A stretch of DNA of 64,000 nucleotides from Sphingobacterium sp. ML3W (GTDB lineage Bacteria > Bacteroidota > Bacteroidia > Sphingobacteriales > Sphingobacteriaceae): the NCBI RefSeq assembly GCF_029542085.1, contig NZ_CP107036.1, forward strand, positions 682,001 through 746,000, read 5' to 3'. The position numbers were made by a program, and so were the translations under genes. The notes beneath the pieces are model-generated. The model searched no databases. It was not told the DNA's origin and saw only the letters and a list, made by a program, of their open reading frames with translations. Below are positions 17,401 to 28,050 of the stretch, one piece after another (within the stretch, counting starts at the first letter, position 1; every line of letters starts with the position of its first letter).

Positions 17401-18126
17401 ATGAAATTGATTTTTATTGTTCTTTTTTCCATAAGCCTTGTTTACGGGCAGTCCGATAAAAATCTGACCGTCGGCTATGGAGATCGGTACGACAGCTTGC
17501 CAAAAATAAATTTCAAGACCGCGGCAGCAGAAAACTATGAAAAGGCATTCAGCGCCAATATCATTGCTAATATTGTACCTGCAATTGAAAAGAAAAATTT
17601 CGTGATTCCAACAGGAAAAGGTAAGTTAAAATTTAAAAAGTATGATTCTTCAGCCGGCCAAGGAGATGGATTCCGGGGTTGGGAGTATAACGGCTATTTT
17701 CCACAGCTGAAAATGCATATTTTGATAAGCCATTCTGTTGCCGAAAGTTTGGGCTTTAGCGATTTGGTTTTGTTGGATAGCATTGAGGGTTGCCAACATA
17801 GGATTGCTTCGGTAGGTGATGGTGCTGTTGAAATTCCTATTCCATCCCCTGACGGACGGTTTCTGGCATATTACTACAATGAGGTGTACGCACCTAATAG
17901 CTGTTTTATAGGAATTCTTGACCTGCGAAAAGGAATTCCATTTCGGATTCGTCTTTCCGAAAACAGTAGTTTTCAAACCGAAAACTGGGCAGTGGAAAAT
18001 ATTAGATGGATCGATCAGAATACCATAATTGTAAAAGCTTATACACTTAAAAAGGTCGGCAATGAGAGAAGCAAGCAGTTTACTTATTACACTGCTGAGT
18101 TAAACAATAAGATAAATATCAAGTAA
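17401..18126 (+). CDS. Secreted protein of unknown function
   Basis: A 241-residue protein starting at the ATG at 17401. MKLIFIVLFSISLVYGQSDK is a clear Sec signal peptide, and a TTG further upstream in frame only adds an unconvincing tail. The middle part (IPIPSPDGRFLAYYYNEVYA, then CFIGILDLRKG and NIRWIDQNTIIVKAY) recalls one or two blades of a TolB-like beta-propeller, but the protein is too short for a full propeller. It is probably periplasmic. It is followed after 45 bases by a lipoprotein gene on the same strand, likely co-transcribed. Confidence 0.7.
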   Translation: MKLIFIVLFSISLVYGQSDKNLTVGYGDRYDSLPKINFKTAAAENYEKAFSANIIANIVPAIEKKNFVIPTGKGKLKFKKYDSSAGQGDGFRGWEYNGYFPQLKMHILISHSVAESLGFSDLVLLDSIEGCQHRIASVGDGAVEIPIPSPDGRFLAYYYNEVYAPNSCFIGILDLRKGIPFRIRLSENSSFQTENWAVENIRWIDQNTIIVKAYTLKKVGNERSKQFTYYTAELNNKINIK

Positions 18127-18171
18127 AGTACCATTCATTGTGGACGTTCTGGATTTTAAAACGACTTTATC

Positions 18172-18939
18172 ATGTGGAAAAATATTACGCTTACTATACT
18201 CGCGCTAACGGCTCTAAGCTGCAGAAACGAAAGAGAACACAAAAATCGAACTGATCCACAACATGCAGTTCTCACTGGTGACGAAAAGAAAGATACTGCA
18301 GGAGTTCTACTGACTGAAAATAGGAATATGCAGCTGCGAGGGAGCGATAGCATGGACCTATCCGCTGTACATACCACCAATGAATCTAATGCAACTACAA
18401 AAGTGAAATTCAATGAACTTGAAATAGCCGTTAATGGCATGACCATTTTTGATGCAGAAAAAATGGAACGGATTCAAAAAGATACTGTTGAGATCGAAGC
18501 TGAGGTTGGAGAAACCATTGAAGGACGTACCATCTCCATTTCGAGCGAGCAACTTATCGGTTTGAACATAGAGCAACGCTATGAAACGAGTGTAACCATT
18601 ATGAATGAAGGTCCTCACTGTGACCTCATTGACTGGAAACATTTTAATTCTGACTGGATTTCGTTAAAACAAAATTCAAATGGACAATTTGTAGGCGATA
18701 AATATACCGAACAAGATTATAATACCTTTCCCGCAGTCTCGATGGACGAGTTGAAGCAAAAAGTCAAAGAACAGTGTGGAGAGGATTGGTTTAAACTTTT
18801 GGAAAAAACAAATTCTCCACGTGAATATCCTTGTGCCATAAGTATAAGTCGATATTTCTTACGAATCGTAGGTAAGCGGAAGGACAATGGGCAAAAAGTA
18901 TCCAAATTAATCATTATTAAAACTCCGATGGGATGTTAA
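18172..18939 (+). CDS. Lipoprotein of unknown function
   Basis: A 255-residue lipoprotein (MWKNITLTILALTALSC, Cys17). A low-complexity charged linker follows (NEREHKNRTDPQ). The rest has no motif I know; two cysteines in the C-terminal half (PHCDLIDW and EQCGEDWF) might form a disulfide. It probably shares a transcript with the secreted protein ending at 18126. The next gene on the same strand starts 168 bases later. Confidence 0.72.
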   Translation: MWKNITLTILALTALSCRNEREHKNRTDPQHAVLTGDEKKDTAGVLLTENRNMQLRGSDSMDLSAVHTTNESNATTKVKFNELEIAVNGMTIFDAEKMERIQKDTVEIEAEVGETIEGRTISISSEQLIGLNIEQRYETSVTIMNEGPHCDLIDWKHFNSDWISLKQNSNGQFVGDKYTEQDYNTFPAVSMDELKQKVKEQCGEDWFKLLEKTNSPREYPCAISISRYFLRIVGKRKDNGQKVSKLIIIKTPMGC

Positions 18940-19107
18940 TGGTTGAATTAACCATTCTGTTTTTTCTGCTATTTTTCGAAAATCAGACTTTCCCAATCTT
19001 AAACAATATCCCAATAATTATTGTGAAAATGGTCTTCGCAACTGCTGCGGTGTGTATGTTACCAAATAGCATAAAGCGGTATTAATAAAAAACGTAAACA
19101 CTAAAAT

Positions 19108-20466
19108 ATGTCTGAACGCTTAAAGCATCTTGTTTCGCCGCTTTTTATTTTTTTTCTTATTCTATTAATTATCAATGATTTTTTTCTGAAAGCGGTATTC
19201 CATAATACGTTTACCGGAAAACTATCTGATTTCAGTGGACTTTTTATTTTCCCTATTTTCTGGTCCGCTATCTTCCCTAAACAAAAATTAACGGTTTTTA
19301 TATCCACAGCAGTCTTATTTGTTTTTTGGAAGAGTGAATATTCCTCGGTTATCATACAATTTATGAAGCCCTACTTTGGTATTGGAAGAACCGTGGATCT
19401 TTCGGATCTGATCGCATTACCCATGATATTGTTGGCGTGGTTCTACACAAAAAGGAGGGCACAACAGTCCGTCAATCCAGTCTTAATAACGCGATTGAGC
19501 ACATATTTTAGCGCAGCTGTCGCAATTTTTTCTTTCTGTGCTACCAGCCAACAAAGATATATCCAATCTTTTGATCAACCGCAGTATGTACTGTTAAAAG
19601 ATCCGACAATCCAACATCTTAATTTCGATGATGAATTGGAATTTCATAAAAGCGATTCCTTACTTGTTGTCAAAATAAATTATCTAGCTACCAGTAGGCC
19701 TGAGCGGAACGATGATTACAATAAGAATCAATCGGTCAAAACTCTTGATCTTGCCATTTTACATCGTTTAGCAGATAGTGCTAGCCTTGTTTCGCCCGGA
19801 AAAATAACCTTGCTTACAGTCAATACGGAGGAGGGGAGTGATTCTTTAAGATTTAATGGTGGGCGACTTGATGGACGGTTCATCAGGACAAAAGGAGGTA
19901 AGACTATCATTGAAGGGTTTTACAAGATGGGATTAGAAGACTCAACCTGGATAATCAGGGACACGATCAATGCCGATAAGGTCATCAAGACATTTGTTAA
20001 TGGAGAAACAATCAATATCAAACACTATAATCATGATAAACTCCAATCCTCTTCAAATATCAACACCCGTTCTGACACCATTTTTAATATCTATTTGCAG
20101 TTGGTAATTCTGGCCCTGTGTCTGGCGGGTATATGTTATTTATTATATAGAAATTATCGCAGGACCATCCCGGATCATTTTAAGCTCAAATTACTGTGGA
20201 GGTTGCTGTTATGCTTTATTTCTCCGTTCGTCGTCTGGCTGTTTTATGTCGGGATTATGTTATTGCTTATGAATTATAGTCAAGATATTTTCGAGACTTT
20301 AGCGACAATTATATTTATTTTTATCACAGTTTGCCCATTGATGTTTGTCATAGTTTTTTTTATAAAGATCAGAAGGCCAATAGATATTCTCTGGTACAGT
20401 CTCTTGTTCGCTCTAGCTGCCAGTATCTGGGCAACCTACCTCACACTTGGGGCGCTTTCACAATGA
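19108..20466 (+). CDS. Multi-pass membrane protein of unknown function
   Basis: A 452-residue protein. The N-terminal part has about four hydrophobic segments (about 11-28, 42-56, 60-76 and 97-112), with the phrase TGKLSDFSGLFIFPIFWSAI. A hydrophobic segment at about 129-146 may be another helix. A soluble region of about 170 residues (about 150-320) follows, probably periplasmic. The C-terminal part has four more helices from about 325 to 450. I do not recognise the family. The membrane-soluble-membrane layout suggests a sensory or structural protein. No partner gene is evident. Confidence 0.75.
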   Translation: MSERLKHLVSPLFIFFLILLIINDFFLKAVFHNTFTGKLSDFSGLFIFPIFWSAIFPKQKLTVFISTAVLFVFWKSEYSSVIIQFMKPYFGIGRTVDLSDLIALPMILLAWFYTKRRAQQSVNPVLITRLSTYFSAAVAIFSFCATSQQRYIQSFDQPQYVLLKDPTIQHLNFDDELEFHKSDSLLVVKINYLATSRPERNDDYNKNQSVKTLDLAILHRLADSASLVSPGKITLLTVNTEEGSDSLRFNGGRLDGRFIRTKGGKTIIEGFYKMGLEDSTWIIRDTINADKVIKTFVNGETINIKHYNHDKLQSSSNINTRSDTIFNIYLQLVILALCLAGICYLLYRNYRRTIPDHFKLKLLWRLLLCFISPFVVWLFYVGIMLLLMNYSQDIFETLATIIFIFITVCPLMFVIVFFIKIRRPIDILWYSLLFALAASIWATYLTLGALSQ

Positions 20467-20757
20467 AGATAAACTCACCTCTGTCGAAATCCTACAATAA
20501 CGAATAATAATCTAAAGGAAATTACTACCATTGCTTCGGATAAATGCAAATACCCCGAAAAGTTTATAGCTATCCTTGGTCCGGCGTCTTAGGTGTATTG
20601 GGAAATGATATCCTTGTCACAAAATCGTGATTCCTGATAAAAGCAAAAAAAGACTACTTATTTAGTAGTATTTATCGGTAAGATGTTTTATATTTGTGAT
20701 CAAATCGTTTATCAATTGGCGTTGGCAGCGATACAACCTAACAAAAACAAAGTTCAA
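20467..20757. other. Leader region upstream of the M14/SusCD operon
   Basis: No gene is seen in 20467-20757. A TATATTTG box at 20689-20696 matches the Bacteroidota -7 element TAnnTTTG. A transcript starting about 7 bases later would carry the small ORF at 20758 and the T-tract after it before reaching the M14 gene. A convincing TTTG at the -33 position is not visible. Confidence 0.45.
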
Positions 20758-20850
20758 ATGAAACCACAAAGATCAACCTTTTCCGTCATTCACAACATGA
20801 AAAACATTCGATTTAACCTTACTCCATTTCGAATGCGCTATTGCGCTTAA
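20758..20850 (+). CDS. Putative 30-residue leader peptide
   Basis: ATG at 20758 opens a 30-codon frame ending TAA at 20848-20850. The peptide is strongly basic, with Arg, Lys and Phe residues, and finishes RMRYCA. The last codons overlap a small hairpin (GCGC-TATT-GCGC, 20835-20846), and a run of nine T residues starts at 20851, directly after the stop codon. A short ORF whose end coincides with a terminator-like structure, ahead of a long operon, is the layout of transcription attenuation. The hairpin is only 4 bp, so this is tentative. The peptide matches nothing I can name. Confidence 0.45.
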   Translation: MKPQRSTFSVIHNMKNIRFNLTPFRMRYCA

Positions 20851-20859
20851 TTTTTTTTT
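20835..20859 (+). terminator. Weak hairpin plus T9 after the leader ORF (attenuator candidate)
   Basis: GCGC (20835-20838) and GCGC (20843-20846) pair around TATT, followed by TTAA and nine T residues (20851-20859). The stem is short, so it may be only a partial terminator whose strength depends on ribosome position. Confidence 0.4.
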
Positions 20860-20969
20860 CTAGACTTTTTTAATGGATAGTAGGGGATAGTATTTCTCTT
20901 ATTATCAATCATGCCACAAGTAGCATCATCCTACTTGTCAGTATTCACTTATTAAACTAATTCATCCCT

Positions 20970-23639
20970 ATGAAAAAATACGAAGTATTTTTCCAGTGCT
21001 CGCTATTGCTTTTTTTCCTGTGCAGCAGTATTCTTTTTGCTTCCGCCCAGGAGGGCTTAGTACCCAAAGTGTTTCAAAATGAATCCACTGGGCAAAACTT
21101 GGAGAAAGATTATTATTTTCCTGCAGGAAGCCGTTTTGTGGCAAACATCCCCACTCCAAGTCAATTTTTCAATCATCAAATCGGTCATAGTCATACCCGT
21201 TATGACCAGATTGTTGATTATTTTAAGATACTTGAGCAACGTTCCGGCCGGATAAAGATAGATACGATTGGTCGTACCTGGGAAGGGAGACCGCTGGTCG
21301 TGCTGAAAGCTTCTTCACCCGACAACATACGCAATAGTGAACAAATTCGTCAACAGCATATCGAAACGATTAACAAAGCAAAAGAGAACCGGATCGTATC
21401 TAATGAAGCACAGCCCGCATTGGTATTTTTAGGTTTTAGTGTGCACGGTAACGAAACCTCAGCTGCCGAAGCATCTATTTTAACCGCTTATTACCTAGCA
21501 GCTGCCGAAGACCCAGCTGTTGCGATCTCACTTGCAAAGGGAATATTTTTTATAGATCCAGTCCGTAATCCAGATGGTTATGATCGTTATGTCAATTGGG
21601 TCAATGCTAATGCAGCATTTCCACCAAACGGAAGCCCTCTGGATAGAGAGCACAACGAAGTTTGGCCCGGAGGCCGAACAAACCACTATTGGTTTGACTT
21701 AAACCGCGATTGGATCAATCAGGTAAATCCCGAAAGTAAGGCGCGTGTCAGCTACTTTCAACATTGGCTGCCCCATTTTCAAGGCGACTTCCATGAGATG
21801 GGAGCAGCATCTTCCTTCTTCTTCGAACCTACAAAGACCGATGCTCAAGAATCTCCCTTAGTCCCTAAAAGTACATATCAGCTAAATCAGAAATTTGCTA
21901 CTTACTATGCGAAGGCATTGGATGAAATAGGATCTTTTTATTTCACCAAAGAACAATTTGACAATATCAATCCAACTTATGGATCTACCTATCCTGATCA
22001 TGCCGGAAGCTTGGGAATTCTTTTTGAGCAAGCAAGTCCACGGGGCCTCTTTCAGAAAACAAGCAATGGTGATCTAACTTACCCCTTTGCTATTCGAAAC
22101 CACTTCAGAATAGCCTTGGTGAGCATTAAAGCGTCTATTGATCATCGTAAGACGCTTTTGGAAAATCAACTGAGATTCTTTCTGTCGGCGTTCGAATTGG
22201 CTCAAAAAGACCCAGTTAAAGGTTACTTGGTGGATCTAAAATACAATAATAACACAGCCGCACATTTCAAGGAACTTCTTGCCAGGCATCAAATCCGCTA
22301 CCTAACGAACAATCGTGACCGTAAGGTAGATGGTAAAGATTTTGAGAAAGGAACTTCCATCATTATTCCGACAGCGCAGGCAAACTATCGGCTGGTCAAA
22401 GTCATCTTTGACGAAACCAAAACATATGTGGACAGCGTTTTTTATGATGGCTCGGGCAATTCCATTGCTTACCTCTATGGCTTCTCTTATGCTAGTCTAA
22501 AACAAGGAGTGGACAACGGAGAGAGCGATCAAAGTTCTGCTATCAATCCGCAAGCTATTGCCCTGACAAGGAGCAATTATGCCTATCTCGTAGATTGGCG
22601 GCAGGAGGGAGCAGCTTGGTTGTTATCCCAATTGCTACAGCGCGGCATCCTTGTGAAGTCCGCTAGCAGTCCCTTTGAACTGTCGGATCAGGGCAGGACA
22701 ATAGGGTTTGATTATGGAAGTTTGCTGATTCCCATACAAGGTCAGCCCATCTCAGCAGATGAATTATTTGATCTCTTGCAGAAATTGAATAAAAGAGGAA
22801 ATATAACGATTGCATCCGCTTCCACGGGATACAGCGGAAAGGGAATAGATCTCGGAAGTAGTGGATTTAAAGGCCTCGCACCTCAAAATGCATTGCTTTT
22901 AACCGGAAATGGGATTAGCGCTTATGAGGCCGGAGAAGTGTGGTATACATTTGAGCGCCAATTGGAACAGCCGATCTTACGGTTAAATCTTGATCAATTT
23001 AGTCGTGTAAACCTCGAGGAATATCAAGTACTTGTATTGGCTAGCGGCGAGTACACTGGATTGAGTTCGGCTGCTATTGAGCGTATCCGTGCTTGGGTAA
23101 AAAATGGGGGAACATTAATTGCTTTTGGACGTACTGGACAATGGCTTGCCGGACAAAAGATTGCTTCTTTTCAATTTCTTGACGGAAGGAGCGATAGTGT
23201 AGTGCCGAAAGAGGAAAAACCAACGAAAACAAAGGAACGTTTTGATTATGCTTCCGCCCAAGGTAGGGAAGGAACAAAACGTATTGGTGGAACCTATTTT
23301 AACACTGAAATTGACAGAACCCATCCCATCGGTTATGGTTACACCCAGAAAACAAAGCCTGTTTACCGCAACCACACTCTTTTTGTTGAGCTAGGTGACC
23401 AGGCCTATAATAATGTTGCAATTTATAGCAAGTCTCCCTTATTAAATGGATACGCATCAGCCGAAAACCAAAAGAACATCACAGGTACAGCCAGCATTAT
23501 CGTAGAAAATAGTGGGAATGGACGTATTGTATATTTTGTTGACGATCCCTTATTCAGAGGTATTTCCTTTGGCAATGCACGCAGCTTTTTTAATGCGGTC
23601 TTGCTCGGACAGGTTCTTCAGTCTGGGATAAGAAGATAA
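20970..23639 (+). CDS. M14-family zinc carboxypeptidase, secreted
   Basis: An 889-residue exported peptidase. The signal peptide ends near ILFASAQ (about residue 27). The M14 zinc site is intact: HGNE (His159, Glu162) and the third ligand His275 (DFHEMG), with RNPDGYDRYV and FDLNRDW typical of the family. The catalytic Glu is probably in GILFEQAS. Residues beyond about 400 form a large C-terminal region with an alpha/beta segment (VLVLASGEYTGLSSAAIERI), similar to the GATase-like domain of such proteins. It would trim peptides in the periplasm or at the surface for the SusCD system downstream. The TlpA-like gene follows after 213 bases that hold only two tiny unsupported ORFs. Confidence 0.92.
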   Translation: MKKYEVFFQCSLLLFFLCSSILFASAQEGLVPKVFQNESTGQNLEKDYYFPAGSRFVANIPTPSQFFNHQIGHSHTRYDQIVDYFKILEQRSGRIKIDTIGRTWEGRPLVVLKASSPDNIRNSEQIRQQHIETINKAKENRIVSNEAQPALVFLGFSVHGNETSAAEASILTAYYLAAAEDPAVAISLAKGIFFIDPVRNPDGYDRYVNWVNANAAFPPNGSPLDREHNEVWPGGRTNHYWFDLNRDWINQVNPESKARVSYFQHWLPHFQGDFHEMGAASSFFFEPTKTDAQESPLVPKSTYQLNQKFATYYAKALDEIGSFYFTKEQFDNINPTYGSTYPDHAGSLGILFEQASPRGLFQKTSNGDLTYPFAIRNHFRIALVSIKASIDHRKTLLENQLRFFLSAFELAQKDPVKGYLVDLKYNNNTAAHFKELLARHQIRYLTNNRDRKVDGKDFEKGTSIIIPTAQANYRLVKVIFDETKTYVDSVFYDGSGNSIAYLYGFSYASLKQGVDNGESDQSSAINPQAIALTRSNYAYLVDWRQEGAAWLLSQLLQRGILVKSASSPFELSDQGRTIGFDYGSLLIPIQGQPISADELFDLLQKLNKRGNITIASASTGYSGKGIDLGSSGFKGLAPQNALLLTGNGISAYEAGEVWYTFERQLEQPILRLNLDQFSRVNLEEYQVLVLASGEYTGLSSAAIERIRAWVKNGGTLIAFGRTGQWLAGQKIASFQFLDGRSDSVVPKEEKPTKTKERFDYASAQGREGTKRIGGTYFNTEIDRTHPIGYGYTQKTKPVYRNHTLFVELGDQAYNNVAIYSKSPLLNGYASAENQKNITGTASIIVENSGNGRIVYFVDDPLFRGISFGNARSFFNAVLLGQVLQSGIRR

Positions 23640-23852
23640 ACGATTACAAACTAACAACCAATAAAATAGGATAAAACTATGATTTATTCAATGGAGAGTG
23701 AGGAGTTCATAAATATAGCTGAAAAGCAAAATATCCATGAATAATCCTACCGGAAAATGAATATATCAGGCAGTTTTATTAGAAAAAGCAAACTGGGCAT
23801 AGTGATTTCATTTATACCAGTGAAAATAAACACTCCTAAATAATTTAAATAG

Positions 23853-24851
23853 ATGAAAAATAAACTGACATTATTTACTGTTTCGATGCTGTTTCTTGCC
23901 ACACAGGCATCGGCCCAAAAAGTTGCAGCGCTACGTTTAACTGGAAAAATAGAAGGATTGAAAGAAGGTAAAATATATCTTCAACAATACGATAATAAAG
24001 TATTTAAGACGATTGATTCAGCCTCAGTCCACAACGGTCGATTTAGTTTCGGGACTCAAGTGCAGTTACCCGAACTCTATGGTCTGAAGTTGAATGAAGA
24101 AGGTTATCCCGTCCAACTTTTCTTGGAGGATGCTCCAATTGAAGTGCTCATCCAGTCTGGAGAAAATGGCGATCATGCTACCGTGAGAGGATCAAAAGCT
24201 CAAGCTTATTTTGAGCGCGCAAATAAAGAGCAACGTAAGTATACTGCCAAGCAGTTTATTGAAGCAGATCCCAAATCTATTGTCGCTGCGTATGCATTGT
24301 TCCGCAACTATTCCTATAATCTGTCTCCGGATGAGCTCGAAGAGCATATAAAGTTGCTGGATGCCTCATTGCAACAAACACAATATGTACGCATCTTGAA
24401 AGATTTAATCTTAAAACAGCGTGCCGTATTGCCGGGTAATAAAGCCTTAGATTTTGTGTCTACTGGTCCCGATGGAAATAAAATACGATTCAGTGAGCAT
24501 CTTGGTAAAGGATATGTGCTGCTTGATTTTTGGGCAGCCTGGTGTGGTCCTTGCCGTCGGGAAAATCCCAATATTGTTGCAGCTTTCCAGAAATATAGAA
24601 ACCATGGATTTAGCGTATTTGGCGTATCACTGGATAAGAAAAAAGCAGATTGGCTAAAAGCCATTAAGGACGATGGATTGGATTGGACTCAGGTTTCTGA
24701 TCTTTCGTTCTGGGATACAGAAGCTGCAGCTCTGTATGGTGTCCGTTTTATCCCGAGTAACCTACTTATCGACGAGCATGGTATTATCGTGGCCCGTAAC
24801 ATTAAAGGCGATGCGTTATTGCAGAAATTAAAGGAAATCTACGGCGAGTAA
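23853..24851 (+). CDS. TlpA-like thioredoxin-fold protein with DUF4369 N-terminus
   Basis: A 332-residue periplasmic protein with a signal peptide (MKNKLTLFTVSMLFLATQAS, cleaved near AQK). An N-terminal DUF4369-like beta domain (about 25-115) is followed by a thioredoxin domain (about 193-331). The redox-active pair is Cys231 and Cys234 in FWAAWCGPCRRE, and the cis-Pro loop is VRFIPSNLLID. Proteins of this layout sit beside SusC/SusD genes in many Bacteroidota and probably keep disulfides of partner proteins or substrates reduced. The SusC gene starts 31 bases downstream. Confidence 0.93.
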   Translation: MKNKLTLFTVSMLFLATQASAQKVAALRLTGKIEGLKEGKIYLQQYDNKVFKTIDSASVHNGRFSFGTQVQLPELYGLKLNEEGYPVQLFLEDAPIEVLIQSGENGDHATVRGSKAQAYFERANKEQRKYTAKQFIEADPKSIVAAYALFRNYSYNLSPDELEEHIKLLDASLQQTQYVRILKDLILKQRAVLPGNKALDFVSTGPDGNKIRFSEHLGKGYVLLDFWAAWCGPCRRENPNIVAAFQKYRNHGFSVFGVSLDKKKADWLKAIKDDGLDWTQVSDLSFWDTEAAALYGVRFIPSNLLIDEHGIIVARNIKGDALLQKLKEIYGE

Positions 24852-24882
24852 AGAACAAACAAAAACATCAAACAGAAAAACA

Positions 24883-27800
24883 ATGAGAAAATCAAGCTTG
24901 TTTTATTTGCTTCTTTCATTAGCTGGCAGTGGGGCCGTGGCACCTTCCTTCGCACAGGAGCAAACAAAATCTATTATAAATGCTGTACTCAGTGGTGTTG
25001 TACAGGACGCTGCTACCGGAAAGCCTCTTGCTGGTGCAACCTTAAGTCTAAAGGATGTAACCCATCATGTAAGTACCGATAAATTTGGGAGATTTCAATT
25101 TGTAACCGGACAGAAATTGCCCTTTACAGTTACAATATCCTTTGTGGGGTATACAAGTCAGACCTTGGTCATAGATCATTCTCCAGTGGTTATTGAACTT
25201 GAGCCTGTGGATCATACACTTGAGGAGACCGTCGTCGTAGGTTATACTACTGCAAAAAAATCAAGTTACACAGGATCCGTAGCGACGGTAAGTGGCAAAG
25301 AATTGGATAATCTACAGATTACGACGATTGGGAAAGCATTGCAGGGGACGGTACCCGGGCTACAGTCCATTGCCGCAGCAGGTCAGCCTGGAAGTGATGC
25401 TGAATTATTTGTCAGGGGTGTAGGCTCTGTAAACGCTTCAACAGCACCGCTTTATGTCGTAGATGGTGCCCCGGGGGCCAATCCCAATAGCCTCAATCCA
25501 AAAGATATCCTTTCTATTTCGGTCTTAAAAGATGCGACAGCAAGCGCACTATACGGTTCACGTGGTGCAAATGGCGTCATCGTGATCACAACAAAATCCG
25601 GTGAGCTGAACAGTAAGACTGCCGTTAACTTTTCGGCGAATTACGGTTATACAGGGAGGGCAGTGAAAGATTATGAATACCTATCCCAGCAGGAATATTA
25701 TGAATTGCAATGGGAAGCAATCCGCAATACGCAGCTCGATCAAGGGAAATCCGCCGGCGATGCTGCCCAGTACGCTACAGATTATTTGGTCGATGGTGCG
25801 CTTAAAGTAAACATCTTTGGGGCTAACTATCCAAAGCCTGTGGGGCTCGATGGAAAGCTGGTTGCAGGAGCAACATCACTCTGGAACGATAACTGGGGAG
25901 AAGCAATTGCCCGAAGGGGGATACGCCAGCAATATGACCTTAGTTTGAGTGGTGGCGGCGCAAGTACTCGTTATTATCTTTCTGCCGGTTACCTCAATGA
26001 ACAAGGCTGGATTCGCACGGCTGATTTCAAGCGGTATAATTTCCGAACAAATATACAATCTAAGGTGAACAACTGGTTTGAAGTTGGCGGGAATGTTGCC
26101 TTGTCATCAGGCTTTCAACGTGCGCCTACGCAGAGCGATAGCAATACCGGCAACTTCGCTAACTTTCAGCGTTTAGTGTCCGATCTGTATCCCGTCTATC
26201 AGCGCAATCCTGATGGGAGCTATGTGCTGGATGAACAGGGCAATAAGATCTGGGACTATGGGTTATGGCGCCCAACAACAGCTGCGAGTGGTTCAAATAT
26301 TTTAGGCAGCGCTGAAAATGCAATTTCCGGTACCAACAATGAATCAGTTTTGTTGGGGACCAATATCAAAATATCATTTGCGGACAATTTATTCTTGAAG
26401 ACCTCGGCCAATATCGACTACCGAAACACGAGTTCACATACCTATTCGCATTCGTACTATAGTACGGGTGTCCTTACAGATGGAGCGGGATCCGCAAGCC
26501 GAAGTTCGAGCCGTACACTCAACTATACGGTCAATAGCTTTCTGAACTATGCGGCTACATTTGGTAATAAGCATAGCATTAGTGCTCTGGTTGGTCCCGA
26601 AATCTATGTGGAAGGAGCTTCTTCACTATCAGGTAACCGCACGGGCTTCCAGGTGCTTGGTAAAACGGAGCCATCCGCAGGGACATTAACGGGACTTCTT
26701 CCGATTATAAGCTCGCAAGCTGGTTGGGACAGGTAAATTATGATTATCTGGACCGCTACCATTTTTCTACGAGCTACCGTAGAGACGGTTCATCCCGCTT
26801 CAGTAAGCAATCGCGTTGGGGTAATTTCTGGTCCGTCGGTGCGGCTTGGAACGTGAAAAAAGAATCCTTCCTGAAAGAAATCAGTACGATCAACAACCTG
26901 AATTTACGGGCGAGTTATGGAGCCCAGGGAAATGATAAAGTTGGTAACTATGCCTATGGCGGATTCTATTCCATTTATAACAGTTTGGACAATCTGGGGC
27001 TTTTACCGTCTGATTTACCTACACCAGATTTGAAATGGGAAACAAATCTTAATCTCAATATCGGTGCTGATATCGCTTTATTCAATAATCGGTTGGTAGC
27101 ACAGATTGATGTCTATGACCGGAAGTCAAAAGACCTGCTTTTCCAAAAGCCACTTTCACCGTCTACAGGTTATAGCGGGATCGATGCCAATATTGGCTCA
27201 TTGAGCAACCGTGGAATTGATGGGCAGATTACAGGGGTACCTATTCGAAACAAAGATTTCAGATGGTCTATTACAGCAAATGTGGGGCACTATAAAAATA
27301 AAATCACCAAACTACCACAAAAAGAAATTCTCACTGGATCCATTGGGCAGTATGGTAACACGAAAAAAATGGTTGAAGGTGGTTCCATCTATGATTTTTA
27401 TATCAAGGAATGGGCGGGAGTAGATCCAGAGACTGGCAAGGCAACCTGGTATAAGGATGTAAAAGATGCGACAGGAAATATAACTGGGCGCACGACGACA
27501 ACGAATCAAAATGAAGCATCATTTTATTTTGAAGGAAGTTCATTGCCAGATCTTTATGGTGGTATTAGTAACAGCTTTAGTTACAAAGGAATAGATTTGT
27601 CTTTCTTGTTTTCCTATAGTCTAGGCGGAAAAATCTTTGATGGTGATCAACCCATGATTATGCATGTGGGTTCAGCACCGGGGCGAAGTTGGTCCAAGGA
27701 AGCCCTCAATAGATGGACACCCGAAAATAGAGATACCGATTTCCCCCGATTGTCTTACGTGACCGATTCCTGGAATAGTATTCCTTCCACACGTTTTCTA

Positions 27801-28031
27801 CGGAGTGCAAGCTATGGACGCCTAAAGAATTTGAGCTTAAGCTATACTATTCCGCGTAATCTTGTGTCAAAATGGTCTCTTTCCGATGTCCGGATACGTT
27901 TTGTAGGTGAAAACTTATTGACGTTCTATGGAACTCAGGGCCTGGACCCAGAGCAAACAGTAGGTGGAGTTACCTACTATCGCTACCCGGCACAGAAGTC
28001 ATACGCTCTCGTCCTCAATGTTTCCTTTTAA
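24883..28031 (+). pseudogene. SusC/RagA outer-membrane receptor interrupted by a frameshift
   Basis: The first frame (24883-26736, 617 residues) has a signal peptide, a carboxypeptidase-regulatory-like domain (SGVVQDAATGKPLAGATLSL), the TonB-linked ETVVVGYTTAKKS box and a full plug with LYVVDGAPGA and SALYGSRGANGVIVITTK. The frame is lost near 26679-26682, after LGKTEPSA. The true continuation is in another frame: DINGTSSDYKLASWLGQVNY, then the rest of the barrel to SYALVLNVSF at 28031. One missing base explains it, and restoring it gives about 1049 residues, normal for SusC. The last 15-20 residues of the first frame are therefore nonsense. It may be a real null mutation, a variable site or a sequencing error. 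SusD follows after 19 bases. Confidence 0.93.
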
Positions 28032-28050
28032 CATTCCTATTTGATTTATT

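Noticed and set aside
23679..23843. Two tiny plus-strand ORFs (21 and 28 codons) between the M14 and TlpA-like genes
   Set aside because: No conserved feature, no hairpin or T-tract as at 20758; too short to support.
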